Notes under the pieces: generated by a model
What the model was told of the DNA's origin: nothing
The model's input: the letters and a program-made list of their open reading frames with translations, nothing else
Database searches by the model: none
Part shown: positions 1 to 9,513 of the stretch, piece by piece
Layout: each line of letters opens with the position of its first letter
Numbering within the stretch: the first letter of the stretch is position 1
Position numbers and translations under genes: made by a program
Source: Candidatus Enterovibrio altilux
GTDB taxonomy: Bacteria > Pseudomonadota > Gammaproteobacteria > Enterobacterales > Vibrionaceae
Assembly: GCF_002381345.1 (NCBI RefSeq)
Contig: NZ_CP020660.1
Location: 1,240,001 to 1,304,000 of the forward strand
Direction: 5' to 3'
DNA: 64,000 bases

Positions 1-1215
1 TGGATTACCTCCTTGAGCTTTTGTAAGATGTCTAGCATCCATCATATGACCGAATCCGATGTTGTAGGATGCAAGAGCAAACCAAATGCGTTCATGTTCA
101 TGGATGCTGTCTGGTACACGATTCATCATTTTACGAAGGTATTGTGCACCACCGCGAATGCTATGCTCAGGGTTAAGCCGATTGGTCACACCCATAGATT
201 GGGCTGTGGGCAATGTTAGCATCATCATGCCGCGAACGCCAGTTGGAGAGACCGCCAGAGGATCCCAATGTGATTCTTGATAAGAGAGCGCAGCAAGTAA
301 ACGCCAATCAAATTCATCAGCATATTTTTTAAATAATGGTTCCCAATTAGGTAACTTACTATTGATAGCACGTAAAAATGCACGCGTATCAACAAAGTCA
401 AAACTATCGACATGCCCAAAATACTTTTCTGCCAGTGCTGCCAATTTACCGCTTTGGTTTTGTTCACCGAAAAACTCAATCATCAGCGCGTAAACACTAT
501 CATCCTGACTTTTTTTCATAAACCATGCTACGGGCTCATCTTCAGCGAGCTCAATAGCGACAGTAATGGTGGGGTGTGTGCGCTGGATAAGTGCGATTTC
601 GACAGAATCAGCAATGGTAAAATCTAGTTGACCATCAGCGACTTGCTTAAGTAGCTCATCGTCATCAGTATCTTTGATGCTGTCCCAGGTAAGATCTTGG
701 AATTCATGTTGAATATTTTCCAAAGTTATGGCGTGGCTTGAACCTTCAACGACGGCAATGCGTGCTCCATCTTTATTTAGTTCGGTAAGGTTACGAGGAC
801 GCCAATGACCATTTTTATACACCAGTTGTTGACTGACAAAGTAGTATGCAGGACCTGGACGAAAGTGCTCCATCCTATTTTCAGTAATGGTTAAACTCGC
901 TGCAATAATATCGACATCCCCTCGTTCAAGTGTAGGGAAAAGATCGGATAATGTATAAGCTGGCTGCATTTCAAGTTTTACACCGAGGCTATCGGCAAAC
1001 CGGGTAGCAAGTTCAAAGTCGAATCCGGTTGGGCCATCAAAACCGATGTAATAAGATAATTGATTGTTAAGCGTACCCACCCGTAAGACACCGCTATCGC
1101 GGATTTGCTCAAGCTTAGTTCTGTTGTCGTAATGCCACTCACAAGCGGTGAGTAATAACATTGATATCAGACCTGCAAGTAATTGAAGCTGTCGTTTAAT
1201 TTCATTTATATTCAA
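1..1215 (-). CDS. mltF: Membrane-bound lytic murein transglycosylase F (partial, 3' end outside window)
   Basis: The minus frame is open from about 1215 to the window edge. It encodes a periplasmic solute-binding-like module (VLRVGTLNNQLSYYIGF..., ADSVEIAL) followed by a lytic transglycosylase domain with the catalytic Glu in SYQESHWDP and the motifs GVRGMMMLT and ASYNIGFGHM. MltF cleaves peptidoglycan glycan strands to 1,6-anhydro products at the outer membrane. The N-terminus has a short hydrophobic stretch ending LLTAC, a plausible lipobox. No ATG lies upstream of it in frame, so I use the TTG at 1215, which follows an in-frame stop. The internal ATG four codons before the Cys would give too short a signal. 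IS debris begins 28 bp upstream, so the native promoter may be lost. Confidence 0.93.
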   Translation of the reverse strand, partial: MNINEIKRQLQLLAGLISMLLLTACEWHYDNRTKLEQIRDSGVLRVGTLNNQLSYYIGFDGPTGFDFELATRFADSLGVKLEMQPAYTLSDLFPTLERGDVDIIAASLTITENRMEHFRPGPAYYFVSQQLVYKNGHWRPRNLTELNKDGARIAVVEGSSHAITLENIQHEFQDLTWDSIKDTDDDELLKQVADGQLDFTIADSVEIALIQRTHPTITVAIELAEDEPVAWFMKKSQDDSVYALMIEFFGEQNQSGKLAALAEKYFGHVDSFDFVDTRAFLRAINSKLPNWEPLFKKYADEFDWRLLAALSYQESHWDPLAVSPTGVRGMMMLTLPTAQSMGVTNRLNPEHSIRGGAQYLRKMMNRVPDSIHEHERIWFALASYNIGFGHMMDARHLTKAQGGNP

Positions 1216-1242
1216 AAAATATGCTCACTTTTATTGAGAATG

Positions 1243-2287
1243 GGCTTTGTTTCCTCCTTCGAGTTTAGATAGCAAATCCCAATATGATACACTATTAGAT
1301 AATCGCGTGCGTTTTATGTATACTTAACTGACTATGTTATTTAACTCTTTTATTATGGCGTAGGTCTCGCTAATCTTGGCTTTATGAGCCCTCAGGTTCA
1401 ATGTCCTTTCGAGTAGTTTTTTACTTGAAAGATTGCCGTCTCTGATAGGGAACAGTTATGGTAACCATACTTCGTTTCTTTATGCTGACATGAACCGTAT
1501 AATTGCTGGTAACTGACCTCTGAATTACGCGTATGACCGCGTGCCCCAAAAGTTGCTCCTTTTTGGTGGGATGAGTGAAACCATTCGTTTAATAGAAACA
1601 GTTTTGTAACAGTGTTTAGTGTCGTAAATACTATAGCCTGATATTGCATTGATTCTTTGTCGGGTCTGTTTGAGTAAATTAGGTAACACTTCACTGCTAG
1701 TCACATTTGATGAACTCAATCCAAGAGCAATTATTGCATGTGTATCAATGTCTACCGCTAAATGTGACTTGCACCAGACTCAACGCTTATCGTCAGTACT
1801 GTGCTTTTTTTATTTGTTATTTTTCATCGTGATTTTTAGCCCCGTAGAATTAATGGCTAAGTACTGAGTTGTTCCTTTAGTCTTCGTTTCGAGTACAACG
1901 TTCGCTGTTTTGGTACGCTTGCTAATGCATGAATAGTGAGGGTATAATAATAGAAGTTGAGCAAGTTTCAAAATAAAATGAATGAATCCTTGCAAACTTC
2001 TTAATGGTATTGAAAATATGTGTTTGAGCATGAAAGCTATTGTAATGGCTAAGGTGCTAAATAAACGAGGTCCCCTATGACTACTCTGCTTAGTTTGTCT
2101 CCATAGCTGGATGCCTTCTCTATTAATCCAGAATGTTAGGGAGTCACGATTAATTAAAATTTGATTATACTGCTTCAAGTTGGTTACTTTGTAACGAAGT
2201 TTGTAAAGAGACTGAAATATTTAAGTGAACTTAACTATTTAGAGCGTAGATTAATACTTTAATTTTATTATTTAGGAAATGAAAGAC
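1243..2287 (-). mobile_element. IS5-family (IS903-like) element, near full length, dead
   Basis: Both terminal inverted repeats are recognisable (GGCTTTGTTTCCT at 1243; TTAGGAAATGAAAGAC ending 2287). The length, about 1045 bp, equals that of the other full copies. The transposase reads right to left from about 2178 (MKQYNQILINRDSLTFWI) but is split by frameshifts into fragments at 1810-2178, 1525-1719 and 1398-1694. I see no matching 9 bp direct repeats at the ends. Confidence 0.85.
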
Positions 2288-2957
2288 TAACTTGGGGATT
2301 ATAATACCTTAAACTCAATATTCCTCCAAGTAGTTTTTGACTCGAAAGGTTAGTGTCTCTGATAGAAAACGTTTATGGTAATTATATTTCGTTTCCCAAT
2401 GCTGATTTGAATTCTATAATCTTGTTTCCCCAAAAGCCGCGTATTTCTTTGGTGAGATGAGTGGAACTGTTTGTTAAAAATGATTGCATGCGTATTTATA
2501 CCTACTACTAAATGCAACTTATACTAAACTCTATTTTTACTGTCAGTACAATGTTTTTTTTGCTTGTTATTCTATCTTACTATAGGCTTCCAAATGAGTC
2601 GCATCAATAGCTAAGTGCAGGATGGTTCATTTAATTTACGTCTTGAACACGATGTTAATTTTTTGGTGCGTTTGCTAATACACGCATGATAACAGCCGTG
2701 GAGCAAACTTGAAAGCAAAATTCATGAATCTAGGCAGGCTTCTCAACAGCATTAAGAGCAGAAGTTTAACTATGGGAATCTTCGCAATGGAGAAGTTACT
2801 AAATAAATGAAATCTCCCCCCCTATTGCTCTGTTTGGTTTGCTGCCATAGTTCATTATGTTGAAATTTTTTATCTGAGTTCGCATTAGGAAACAAAGTTA
2901 AAACTTAGCTGTTTAGAGCATAGATTAATGATTGTTCTCTCATTTAGGAAACAAAGA
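2288..2957. mobile_element. Mosaic of three IS5-family fragments
   Basis: A minus-oriented interior lacking its outer end runs to about 2850. It is joined to a plus-oriented 3' terminus (TCTGAGTTCGCATTAGGAAA, about 2872-2891), then to a minus-oriented 5' terminus ending TTTAGGAAACAAAGA at 2957. The last piece lies inside the thiQ reading frame. The mixed orientation implies IS-IS recombination, not a single insertion. Confidence 0.8.
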
Positions 2958-3613
2958 TCGTCCAAGGCTGAAATGTCGGTCTGATAAGCTACTTTACCTT
3001 TATCAATAAACAGTACAGTGTCAGCAATGGCTTTTGCGTCTTCAGGGTGATGCGTCACCATTAAAATGGTGGTGCTGTATTGCTGAGTTAGTGCCTTCAC
3101 TTGCTTGAGCATATTGTGACGTAGTGCTGGATCTAGGGCGGAGAAAGGTTCATCCAAAAGTAAAAGTGGGCGATAACGCACAAAACAACGAGCAAGTGCG
3201 ACTTGTTGCTTTTGCCCACCAGACAATTGACCCGGGAGACGATTCAGATAGGTTTCAATACCTATATTTTTTGCAGTTTGTTGTACGGTTAATTCTTGGT
3301 GGTCTGTTAGAGATAGAGTCGGATCAATACCGAGTGCAATATTATTAAAAGCAGTTAAGTGACTGAATAAGTTATGCTCTTGGAATAATATTGAGAGAGG
3401 ACGTTCGTGTGCTGGCATTCTAGTAAATTCTTGATCGTCAAACAATACCTTACCATCACTTGGTGTGAGGAGTCCGCACAACAGCGCAAGCAAGGTACTT
3501 TTACCAGCGCCGCTTGGCCCTAAAATTGCGGTGACCGAGCCTGATGAAAGTGAGAAAGAAAATGATAATGTTTCTGCCTGATATTGGTATGATAATGCAC
3601 TGACGTTAAGCAT
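2885..3613 (-). CDS. thiQ: Thiamine/TPP ABC transporter ATP-binding protein ThiQ, C-terminus replaced by IS sequence
   Basis: ATPase of the ThiBPQ importer for thiamine and its phosphates. Walker A GPSGAGKST, Q-loop FQEHNLFSHL, signature LSGGQKQQVALARC, Walker B LLLLDEPFSALDP and switch His MVTHHPEDA are all present. The frame begins inside the end of thiP (8 bp overlap), a typical thiPQ arrangement. From about residue 219 (DDL) onward the residues CFLNERTIINLCSKQL are translation of an IS 5' end, and the stop is supplied by a second IS terminus (TTTCCTAA). The catalytic core is complete and only the last dozen or so residues are foreign, so activity may remain. Without ThiB, however, the importer lacks its binding protein. 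Confidence 0.93.
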   Translation of the reverse strand: MLNVSALSYQYQAETLSFSFSLSSGSVTAILGPSGAGKSTLLALLCGLLTPSDGKVLFDDQEFTRMPAHERPLSILFQEHNLFSHLTAFNNIALGIDPTLSLTDHQELTVQQTAKNIGIETYLNRLPGQLSGGQKQQVALARCFVRYRPLLLLDEPFSALDPALRHNMLKQVKALTQQYSTTILMVTHHPEDAKAIADTVLFIDKGKVAYQTDISALDDLCFLNERTIINLCSKQLSFNFVS

Positions 3614-5198
3614 ATGATTTCCATGTGGTAATTTTTTCTATGAGTGCATAACAGCCTAAGCTAACAGTGAATAAGATCAGAGAGACTGCTGCTGCTGCAT
3701 CCATTTGATAACTGCCCATCAGGCGAAATAGATATAAAGGTAGTGTTTCGAAGTCTTTACTGCCAACTAAAGCGATAGCACCAAGATCGCCGGTAGAAAG
3801 TACAAAGCTGATGGCAAGTGCCCGTGCAATGGGGGCTCTCAATGCTTGCCATTCGATAAGTCTTAATTGATTGAGGCCTTTAAGCCCTAAGCTACAACAG
3901 AGACCATGGTATTGCTGAGCAAGTTGATACGCAGGTTGGCTCAATATTTTAACTACATAGGGCAATGCCATCATGGTGTTAACGGTAAGTATTAACCAAA
4001 AAGCAGAATTGAACACATCAATATAGCTGCGTAGCATCAGGAAAAGTCCAGTACTAAGCACGCTGCCTGGTACAACCAGCACAAGGGATGCTATGATTTC
4101 TATGCCGTTGGCGCGTATTGATTTACCCAACAGCCGCCAAGATCTACTGGTAAGTATTATAGTTGTGCCAAGTGATAATGCGCTTATGGCTGAACATGTT
4201 GCTAACATCAGTGAAGTTATAGTGGCATTCCAAATTGCTGATTGTTTAAGTATCGACAGAGCACTTGAGTTTACGCCACTTATAATAATCATGGCCAATG
4301 GGGGAATAACCAACAACACAGCTGCGCCAATCCAAAAATAATTCCACATTTTTTCACCAAAGCTATCTAACCTCGGAGGTAAGATGATATTAATATCTTT
4401 GCCCTGTATTGCAATGGGTTTGGTGGCGCATTGTACGATAAGATGAAAAGTACCACAAAGCAGTAATTGCCAGAGTGCTAAAAGTGCACCCGTTTGTAAA
4501 TCGAAATCAAAACGAATAGCGTGATAGATTGCAAGCTCAATCGTGGTTGCACTTGGACCGCCACCTAAAGCCATTACTGTTGCAAAGCTGGTAAAGCATA
4601 GAATAAAAACTAAACCAGTAGCATGGAATAACTGTAAACGCAAATATGGCCATTCTATTAATCTAAATTGGTGCCAGCCTTGTAGACCAAGTTGATACGC
4701 CAGTCGGCGTTGATCACATGGAATCTGATTCAAAGCTTGTACTAATAGTTGGGTGGCAAAAGGTAAGTTAAAGAAAACATGTGCAAGTAAAATTCCAGAT
4801 AACCCATAAATATTAATATTCCATTTTAAGCCAAATATTAGAAGTATATCGGAAAGTAAGCCACTTTTTCCATAGATAGAAAGGATGCCAAATACACCTA
4901 CAAGAACAGGTAACACCAAAGTCATAGAGAACAGTTTAAGTAGTAGTTCCTTACCTGCAAAGCGACGTCGAGACAAAGCATGAGCAACCGGTATAGCTAA
5001 ACCGACCGAGAGCAATGTTGAAAAAAAAGCCTGTTTTAAGCTGAATGCGGTGACATACTGAAGATAAGGATCTTGCCATAAGGATGCGATATTCAAAGAT
5101 CGCGATTGTGCGAGCAAAAAAAACAGAGCGGCGTTAATTAGCACCGCTATCAACACCGCCGAAACTATACCTGGCCATATTTTAGATGAGTTTAGCAT
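3606..5198 (-). CDS. thiP: Thiamine/TPP ABC transporter permease ThiP
   Basis: A 530-residue inner-membrane permease made of two homologous halves, as in the ThiP family. Each half carries several membrane spans and an EAA-like cytoplasmic loop (QLGLQGWHQFRLIEWP in the first half, SLGLKGLNQLRLIEWQ in the second). Its length is close to that of E. coli ThiP and no frame damage is visible. It overlaps thiQ by 8 bp and lies 30 bp downstream of the thiB remnant, consistent with an original thiBPQ operon. The operon promoter would have been upstream of thiB and is gone, so expression now depends on whatever the IS junction provides. Confidence 0.93.
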   Translation of the reverse strand: MLNSSKIWPGIVSAVLIAVLINAALFFLLAQSRSLNIASLWQDPYLQYVTAFSLKQAFFSTLLSVGLAIPVAHALSRRRFAGKELLLKLFSMTLVLPVLVGVFGILSIYGKSGLLSDILLIFGLKWNINIYGLSGILLAHVFFNLPFATQLLVQALNQIPCDQRRLAYQLGLQGWHQFRLIEWPYLRLQLFHATGLVFILCFTSFATVMALGGGPSATTIELAIYHAIRFDFDLQTGALLALWQLLLCGTFHLIVQCATKPIAIQGKDINIILPPRLDSFGEKMWNYFWIGAAVLLVIPPLAMIIISGVNSSALSILKQSAIWNATITSLMLATCSAISALSLGTTIILTSRSWRLLGKSIRANGIEIIASLVLVVPGSVLSTGLFLMLRSYIDVFNSAFWLILTVNTMMALPYVVKILSQPAYQLAQQYHGLCCSLGLKGLNQLRLIEWQALRAPIARALAISFVLSTGDLGAIALVGSKDFETLPLYLFRLMGSYQMDAAAAVSLILFTVSLGCYALIEKITTWKSYA

Positions 5199-5228
5199 AA
5201 AATTTGTTCACTAGGGATAATTGCCATT

Positions 5229-5832
5229 CTAGGATCTAATGGCGACTCTTATCTGCCATATTTTTGGTGTCCCTAGCCAGCTATTGACTTGCATAGATAA
5301 AATATTAAAATTATCAAATAATTTAATATTAGTAACTGGATACATCCAGTCCCTAGTTGAGATTAGGTCCTGGAATTCATCACTCAAAATAAATCGCATG
5401 TATTCACCAGCTAAAGTTTGGTTTGTTGAGTCTTTTACTTTGGTTGCCACTTCGACTTGCATGTAGTAGCCTGCATTGAAATTTGCGGTAGTCAAACTAA
5501 AGTTGTTTCCTGTGCCCAGATGATACGCTGGAGATGTTGTGTATGTTAGCACTATGTCTGCTTTTTTCAAAAAAATGCTGTAGCTTTGGACTAATTTTGG
5601 TTGCCGTAGCTGTTTTTCTCGTCAGTGATTCCCATGCATTGAATACGTTGTCACCAGAGACTGATTTCATCTACAACATCAGGCTTTATTCTAGTGTTAA
5701 CGTTCTCAGATCTTGATAAAGCATGAAAATATTATTAGACCTTTTACTAGTCCTCTTAAATTTTTTGGAAAATTTTGAAATTTATTTTGTCATAAAGAAA
5801 CGTAAAGTCATCGTAATCGTAACCGTAATCGT
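5229..5832 (-). pseudogene. thiB: thiB remnant (thiamine-binding periplasmic protein), 5' part lost, frameshifted
   Basis: The left part encodes the ThiB C-terminus (ADIVLTYTTSPAYHLGTGNN, YYMQVEVA, DWMYPVTN). Further upstream, in shifted frames, are GDNVFNAWESL, LYQDLRTLTLE (family: YQDPRTSTPGL) and YDYGYDYDDFTFLYDK (family: YDYGYFAFVYDK). At least three frameshifts separate these pieces. The gene stops dead at an IS terminus at 5833, so the signal peptide and first lobe are missing. It sits immediately upstream of thiP in the expected operon position. Confidence 0.88.
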
Positions 5833-6906
5833 AGTTTTGTTTTTTAATTTGCGTCAGAGAGCAAATTTCAACATGATTAGCTAGTAGACGATCACTTTAG
5901 TTTGAGATATACTTAATCTTATTAGTTTATTTAACGCTTTTATCATGGCGTAAGTTTCTCTAATCTGAGCATTGTGATCCCTGAGGTTTAAAGTCTCTCC
6001 GAGTAGCTTTTTGACTCGAACTGCTGCCGTCTATGATAGGGAATATGTATGGTATTAATACCTCGTTTCCTAATGCCAATTTGAACAGCATAACTTCTGG
6101 CAAATAACTGCTAAACTATGCGGATAATCTCATTATCCAAAAGTTATTTTTTTCTGAGTGGGATGAGTGGGACCGCTCGTTTAATCCGAATGGCTTTGTG
6201 ACATTGTCTGGTACTGTAAACGCTATCGCCTGATATGCATTGATTTTGCAGCGGTCTGTTGGAGTAAGTTAGGTAGCACTGCACTGTCAGTCACGTTTGA
6301 TTAAGTTAACTCAACAGCAATAATTGCATGTGTATTTATATCTATCGTTAAATGGTTCCTTCAGTCTTCGTCTTGAACGTAATGTTAACCGTTTGCTAAT
6401 GCATGAACAGTCAGGGTATGGGTATGACAACGACAGTTGAGCAAATTTATAGATGGCATTAATGAGTCCTTATAGGCCAGGTAACGGGATTGAAAATATG
6501 CGCTTAACTATGGGACCGTCGTAATGGCTCAGTCGTTAAATACATGAAGCCTCCCAAAATAACTCTGCTTAGTTTAATTCCATAGCTGAATGGCTGTTTC
6601 GTCAATCCAAAATGTTAGTGAGTCATGATTAATTAAAGCTTGATTATACTATTTTCTGTTGATTGTTTGGTTGCGAAGCTTATCCAAAGACGTTTTTTAT
6701 TAAAGACGGCAATGTTTTGAGTTAAGAAACCACTGGGGGTATTGAATCTAGGTGCTGAGAATACTCAGATTAGTGAAGCCTACGCCATGATAAAAGCGCC
6801 AAATAAGCTGACTGAGCTAAGTATGCCTAACATGAAAGCGATTGTATGATCATAAATCATGCTAGAATAGAACATGTTGTCTGAACTTGAATTAAGAAAT
6901 TAAATT
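5833..6906. mobile_element. IS5-family composite remnant with two 3'-type ends
   Basis: A minus-oriented copy starts with AGTTTTGTTTTTTAA at 5833 and runs to about 6690, where its 5' terminus is deleted. It is followed by a plus-oriented 3' end (GACGGCAATGTTTTGAG to TTAAGAAATTAAATT, 6906). Both outer ends are therefore of the transposase-3' type. The left end truncates thiB and the right end truncates recA. Confidence 0.8.
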
Positions 6907-7065
6907 TCCTTAATGCTACATCCAGAAACGAAGAACCTATAGATACAGTTTTAATGTTCATGGTGTGATCATTGCCAAAACACATGATCGATCCTTGATG
7001 AGTGGTTTTTGATTTAACCTATAATCACCACGTGTATTCTTTGTTAATTTGGTTTTTTAACAGCA
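6907..7065 (-). pseudogene. recA: recA remnant, truncated by IS after about 57 codons
   Basis: Reading leftward from about 7000 the translation gives GSIMCFGNDHTMNIKTVSIG then SSFLDVALR. This lines up with the RecA N-terminal segment of the form KGSIM RLGDN..MDVETISTGSLSLDIALG. Upstream DNA still resembles the LGQIEKQF coding stretch but with indels. The frame ends at the IS terminus at 6906, before the Walker A motif (GPESSGKT). It lies directly downstream of pncC on the same strand, the normal position of recA in Vibrionaceae, which supports the assignment. Confidence 0.85.
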
Positions 7066-7107
7066 GTAATATGTATTTTAATAATGTTTTATCAATGGTA
7101 ACTAAGC

Positions 7108-7125
7108 CTGCTTTTATTTACACAG
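7108..7125 (-). promoter_or_regulatory. Possible degenerate LexA box of recA
   Basis: The minus strand reads ACTGTGTAAATAAAAGCAG about 45 bp upstream of the recA remnant, where an SOS box is expected. LexA sites have CTG and CAG separated by 10 bases. Here the gap is 12, so if this was the site it has been damaged. The call is tentative. Confidence 0.3.
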
Positions 7126-7170
7126 TATTTAGTTCTATTTAAAATTTTTATTTTTTGTGTAGTATGGTCC

Positions 7171-7680
7171 TTATTTTTGACTCGTAAGATAAGATTGCAG
7201 ATGACATAAACTATGAATAATCGTATTAAGGCGGATTATATGTCTATCTCCATTAAATAAACACGTTTCTGTTACAACCTCTACTTTTGTTGCCCAGCCA
7301 AAACAGACTATACCAATAGGTTTCTCGTCATTCTTTCCCGTAGGTCCCGCTAAACCACTAACGGCCAGCGAATAATCAGCATTAGCAACTGCTAAAGCGC
7401 CATTTGCCATCTCAGCTACAACTTCTTCACTTACCGCGCCATGCGCATCAAGAGTTGCTTGTTGTACGCCAACTAATGTTTGTTTAGAATCATCGCTATA
7501 TGTCACGAAGGCACGATCAAACCAAGCAGAACTTCCCGCAACTTCTGTCAGGAAATAAGATATGCCACCACCGGTACAAGATTCTGCCGTCGTGACTGTT
7601 CCACCCGCGTCTTGTAATAATTCCCCAATTTGAGCTGCAAGTTTGATTAATTCTTCTATCATTTTTTCTTTGGACTTCAT
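7171..7680 (-). CDS. pncC: Nicotinamide-nucleotide amidase (CinA C-terminal domain protein)
   Basis: A 169-residue stand-alone CinA C-terminal domain that deamidates nicotinamide mononucleotide to nicotinate mononucleotide in NAD recycling. The conserved TVTTAESCTGGG, GSSAWFDRAFVTYS, HGAVSEEVV, SLAVSGLAGPTG, KPIGIVCFGW and FNGDRHIIRL segments are all present, and length is normal. The start codon at 7680 lies three bases from an IS terminus at 7684. The native leader is therefore gone, and any Shine-Dalgarno signal must come from the IS end (AGGAAAC, 15 bases upstream of the ATG). The internal ATG at 7662 is an alternative start. Confidence 0.92.
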   Translation of the reverse strand: MKSKEKMIEELIKLAAQIGELLQDAGGTVTTAESCTGGGISYFLTEVAGSSAWFDRAFVTYSDDSKQTLVGVQQATLDAHGAVSEEVVAEMANGALAVANADYSLAVSGLAGPTGKNDEKPIGIVCFGWATKVEVVTETCLFNGDRHIIRLNTIIHSLCHLQSYLTSQK

Positions 7681-7683
7681 TTA

Positions 7684-8840
7684 GGCTTTGTTTCCTAATT
7701 CTGTTGGCTTATTTAACGCTTGTATCGTGGCGCAGGTTAGCCAACTTGGGCGTTGTCATCTCTTAGGCTTAATGTTTCTCCGAGGAGTCTTTTGACTCAA
7801 AACGGCTTTGTTTGCTAAATTATTAACCTACGCTCTCAACAGCTAAGCTCACTTAAATATTTAAGTTTATGAAAAAGGTTCGTTACAAAATAACCAACTG
7901 GAAACAGTATAATCAAGCTTTAATTCATTGTGACTCATTAATATTTTGGATTGATGAAACAGCCATTCAGCTATGGAACCAAATTAAGTCGTGTAATCTG
8001 TGGGAGACCTCGTTTATTTAACGACTTAGCCATTACGATGGCTCTCATGGTTAAATGCGTCTTTTCAATACCACTGAGAGGTTAGCAAGGATTAACTAAT
8101 TCTATTTTCAGACTTGATCAACTGCCAATGTCATACCCTCATTGTTCATGTATTAGCAAGCAAGCTAAAACGGTTAATGTCATGCTCTAGACGAAGAATA
8201 AAGGGAATATCCAGCACTTAGCCATTGATTCTACGGGATTGAAAATTTATGATGAAGGAGAATGGACAGTAAAAAAGCATAGTACTCATGAAAAACGACG
8301 AGTATGGCGTAAGTTATATTTAGAGGCAGATATCAATACGTATGAAATCATTTTGCTGAGTTAAGTGCATCAAATGTGATTGATAGTGAAGTGCTACCTA
8401 ACTTATTCCAACAGACTCGCTGAAAAATCAATGAAATATCAGTTATGGCGCTTACGACACCAGATAATATTACGAACCCGTTTGTATTAAACGAGCGGTT
8501 CCACCCATGCTACCACGAAAAGCAGCAAATTTTTAAAAATGAAATTATCTTCGCAATTTAGCAGTCAGTTACTAACAGTTATGCGGTTCTAATTAGCATT
8601 AGAAAGGGAGGTATAGCTACCGTAAACGTTACCTATCAAAGGAGGCAATGATTTTGAATCACAAAACTACTAGGAAGGACATTAAGCTTAAGAAATCATA
8701 ATGCTCGGATTAGCGGAATTCACGGCATGGTAAAAGTGTTGAATAATATGACAGAGCTAGGTATAGCTAAAATAAAAGCATTGTTTAAATGTTCATCATG
8801 TTGGGATTTGCTATCTGAACTTGAATGAGGAAACAAAGTT
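7684..8840 (+). mobile_element. IS5-family copy preceded by an inverted 3'-end fragment, dead
   Basis: 7684-7803 is an inverted 3'-end fragment with internal deletions. A full plus-oriented copy follows from 7804 (GGCTTTGTTTGCTAA) to 8840 (GAGGAAACAAAG). Transposase signatures are visible in pieces (ALMVKCVF, HCSCISKQAK, IDSTGLKIYDEGEWTVKKH, NDFESQNY-type tail), separated by stops and frameshifts, including a stop inside the first quarter. Confidence 0.83.
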
Positions 8841-8949
8841 ACCTGATGAGAAAAATATAACAGAAAGCACCTCAAAACAGGCATTAGATGTCATCATAAT
8901 GGTATTATAAAAAGAACCATTTACTTGGTAAAAAGGATATTGCTGCGAA

Positions 8950-9513
8950 ATGGAAATCAACAAGGCAACATGTTCCCGGTCTAAAGTTTTGGTGCTGTTT
9001 GCCCACCCTGACCCTCATGAGTCGGTAGCAAATAAGATTTTGATTGCATCTGCCCGTCAATGTAGTGATGTTACAGTACATGATCTCTATGCTGCATACC
9101 CGGATTTTATTATTGATGTTCACTATGAACGTGAACTGCTTCTCTCTCATGATGTAATTGTATTTCAACACCCATTACAAATGTATTCCTGCCCCTCTTT
9201 ATTAAAAGAATGGATTGATGTAGTGCTTGGTAAGGGTTTTGCTCACGGGGGTGGTAGTGCATTGGCAGGAAAAATTTGTCGATTTATTGTAACTACAGGT
9301 GGTGCAGCAAAGGCTTTCAGCCAAACGGGCTATAACAAATACAGTATGAAAGAGTTGCTTCAGCCTTTTGAATTAACTGTTTTATTGTGTCAAATGTGCT
9401 GGGTTGAGCCTCTGATACTCCACTGGGCACGTCGTGTAACGGATGATACTCGTTCTGTGCACGCTGCATATTACGCCGATTGGCTTTGTAATCCTGTTCT
9501 GGTGGTGGTGTGA
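8950..9513 (+). CDS. kefG: KefG ancillary flavoprotein-like subunit of the KefB K+ efflux system
   Basis: A 187-residue flavodoxin-like/NAD(P)H-oxidoreductase-fold protein (VLVLFAHPDPHESVANKIL, VHDLYAAYPDF, VIVFQHPLQMYSCPSLLKEW). KefG binds KefB and is required for full activation of glutathione-gated potassium efflux. The stop codon overlaps the ATG of kefB, so the two are translationally coupled. The ATG at 8950 gives a slightly longer N-terminus than E. coli KefG; there is no better start before KVLVLFAHP. An IS ends 109 bp upstream. Confidence 0.92.
   Translation: MEINKATCSRSKVLVLFAHPDPHESVANKILIASARQCSDVTVHDLYAAYPDFIIDVHYERELLLSHDVIVFQHPLQMYSCPSLLKEWIDVVLGKGFAHGGGSALAGKICRFIVTTGGAAKAFSQTGYNKYSMKELLQPFELTVLLCQMCWVEPLILHWARRVTDDTRSVHAAYYADWLCNPVLVVV

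Noticed and set aside
225-479. 84-codon minus-strand frame inside mltF
   Set aside because: It is out of frame with the clear MltF translation that covers the same DNA and continues across the window edge.
5534-5716. Plus-strand frame with a signal-peptide-like start
   Set aside because: It is antisense to recognisable thiB coding on the minus strand; the hydrophobicity is a by-product.
5805-5833. Short tandem repeat (ATCGTAATCGTAACCGTAATCG)
   Set aside because: It encodes the YDYGYDYDD stretch of the thiB remnant (family motif YDYGY), so it is probably a small duplication within a dead gene, not a microsatellite system.
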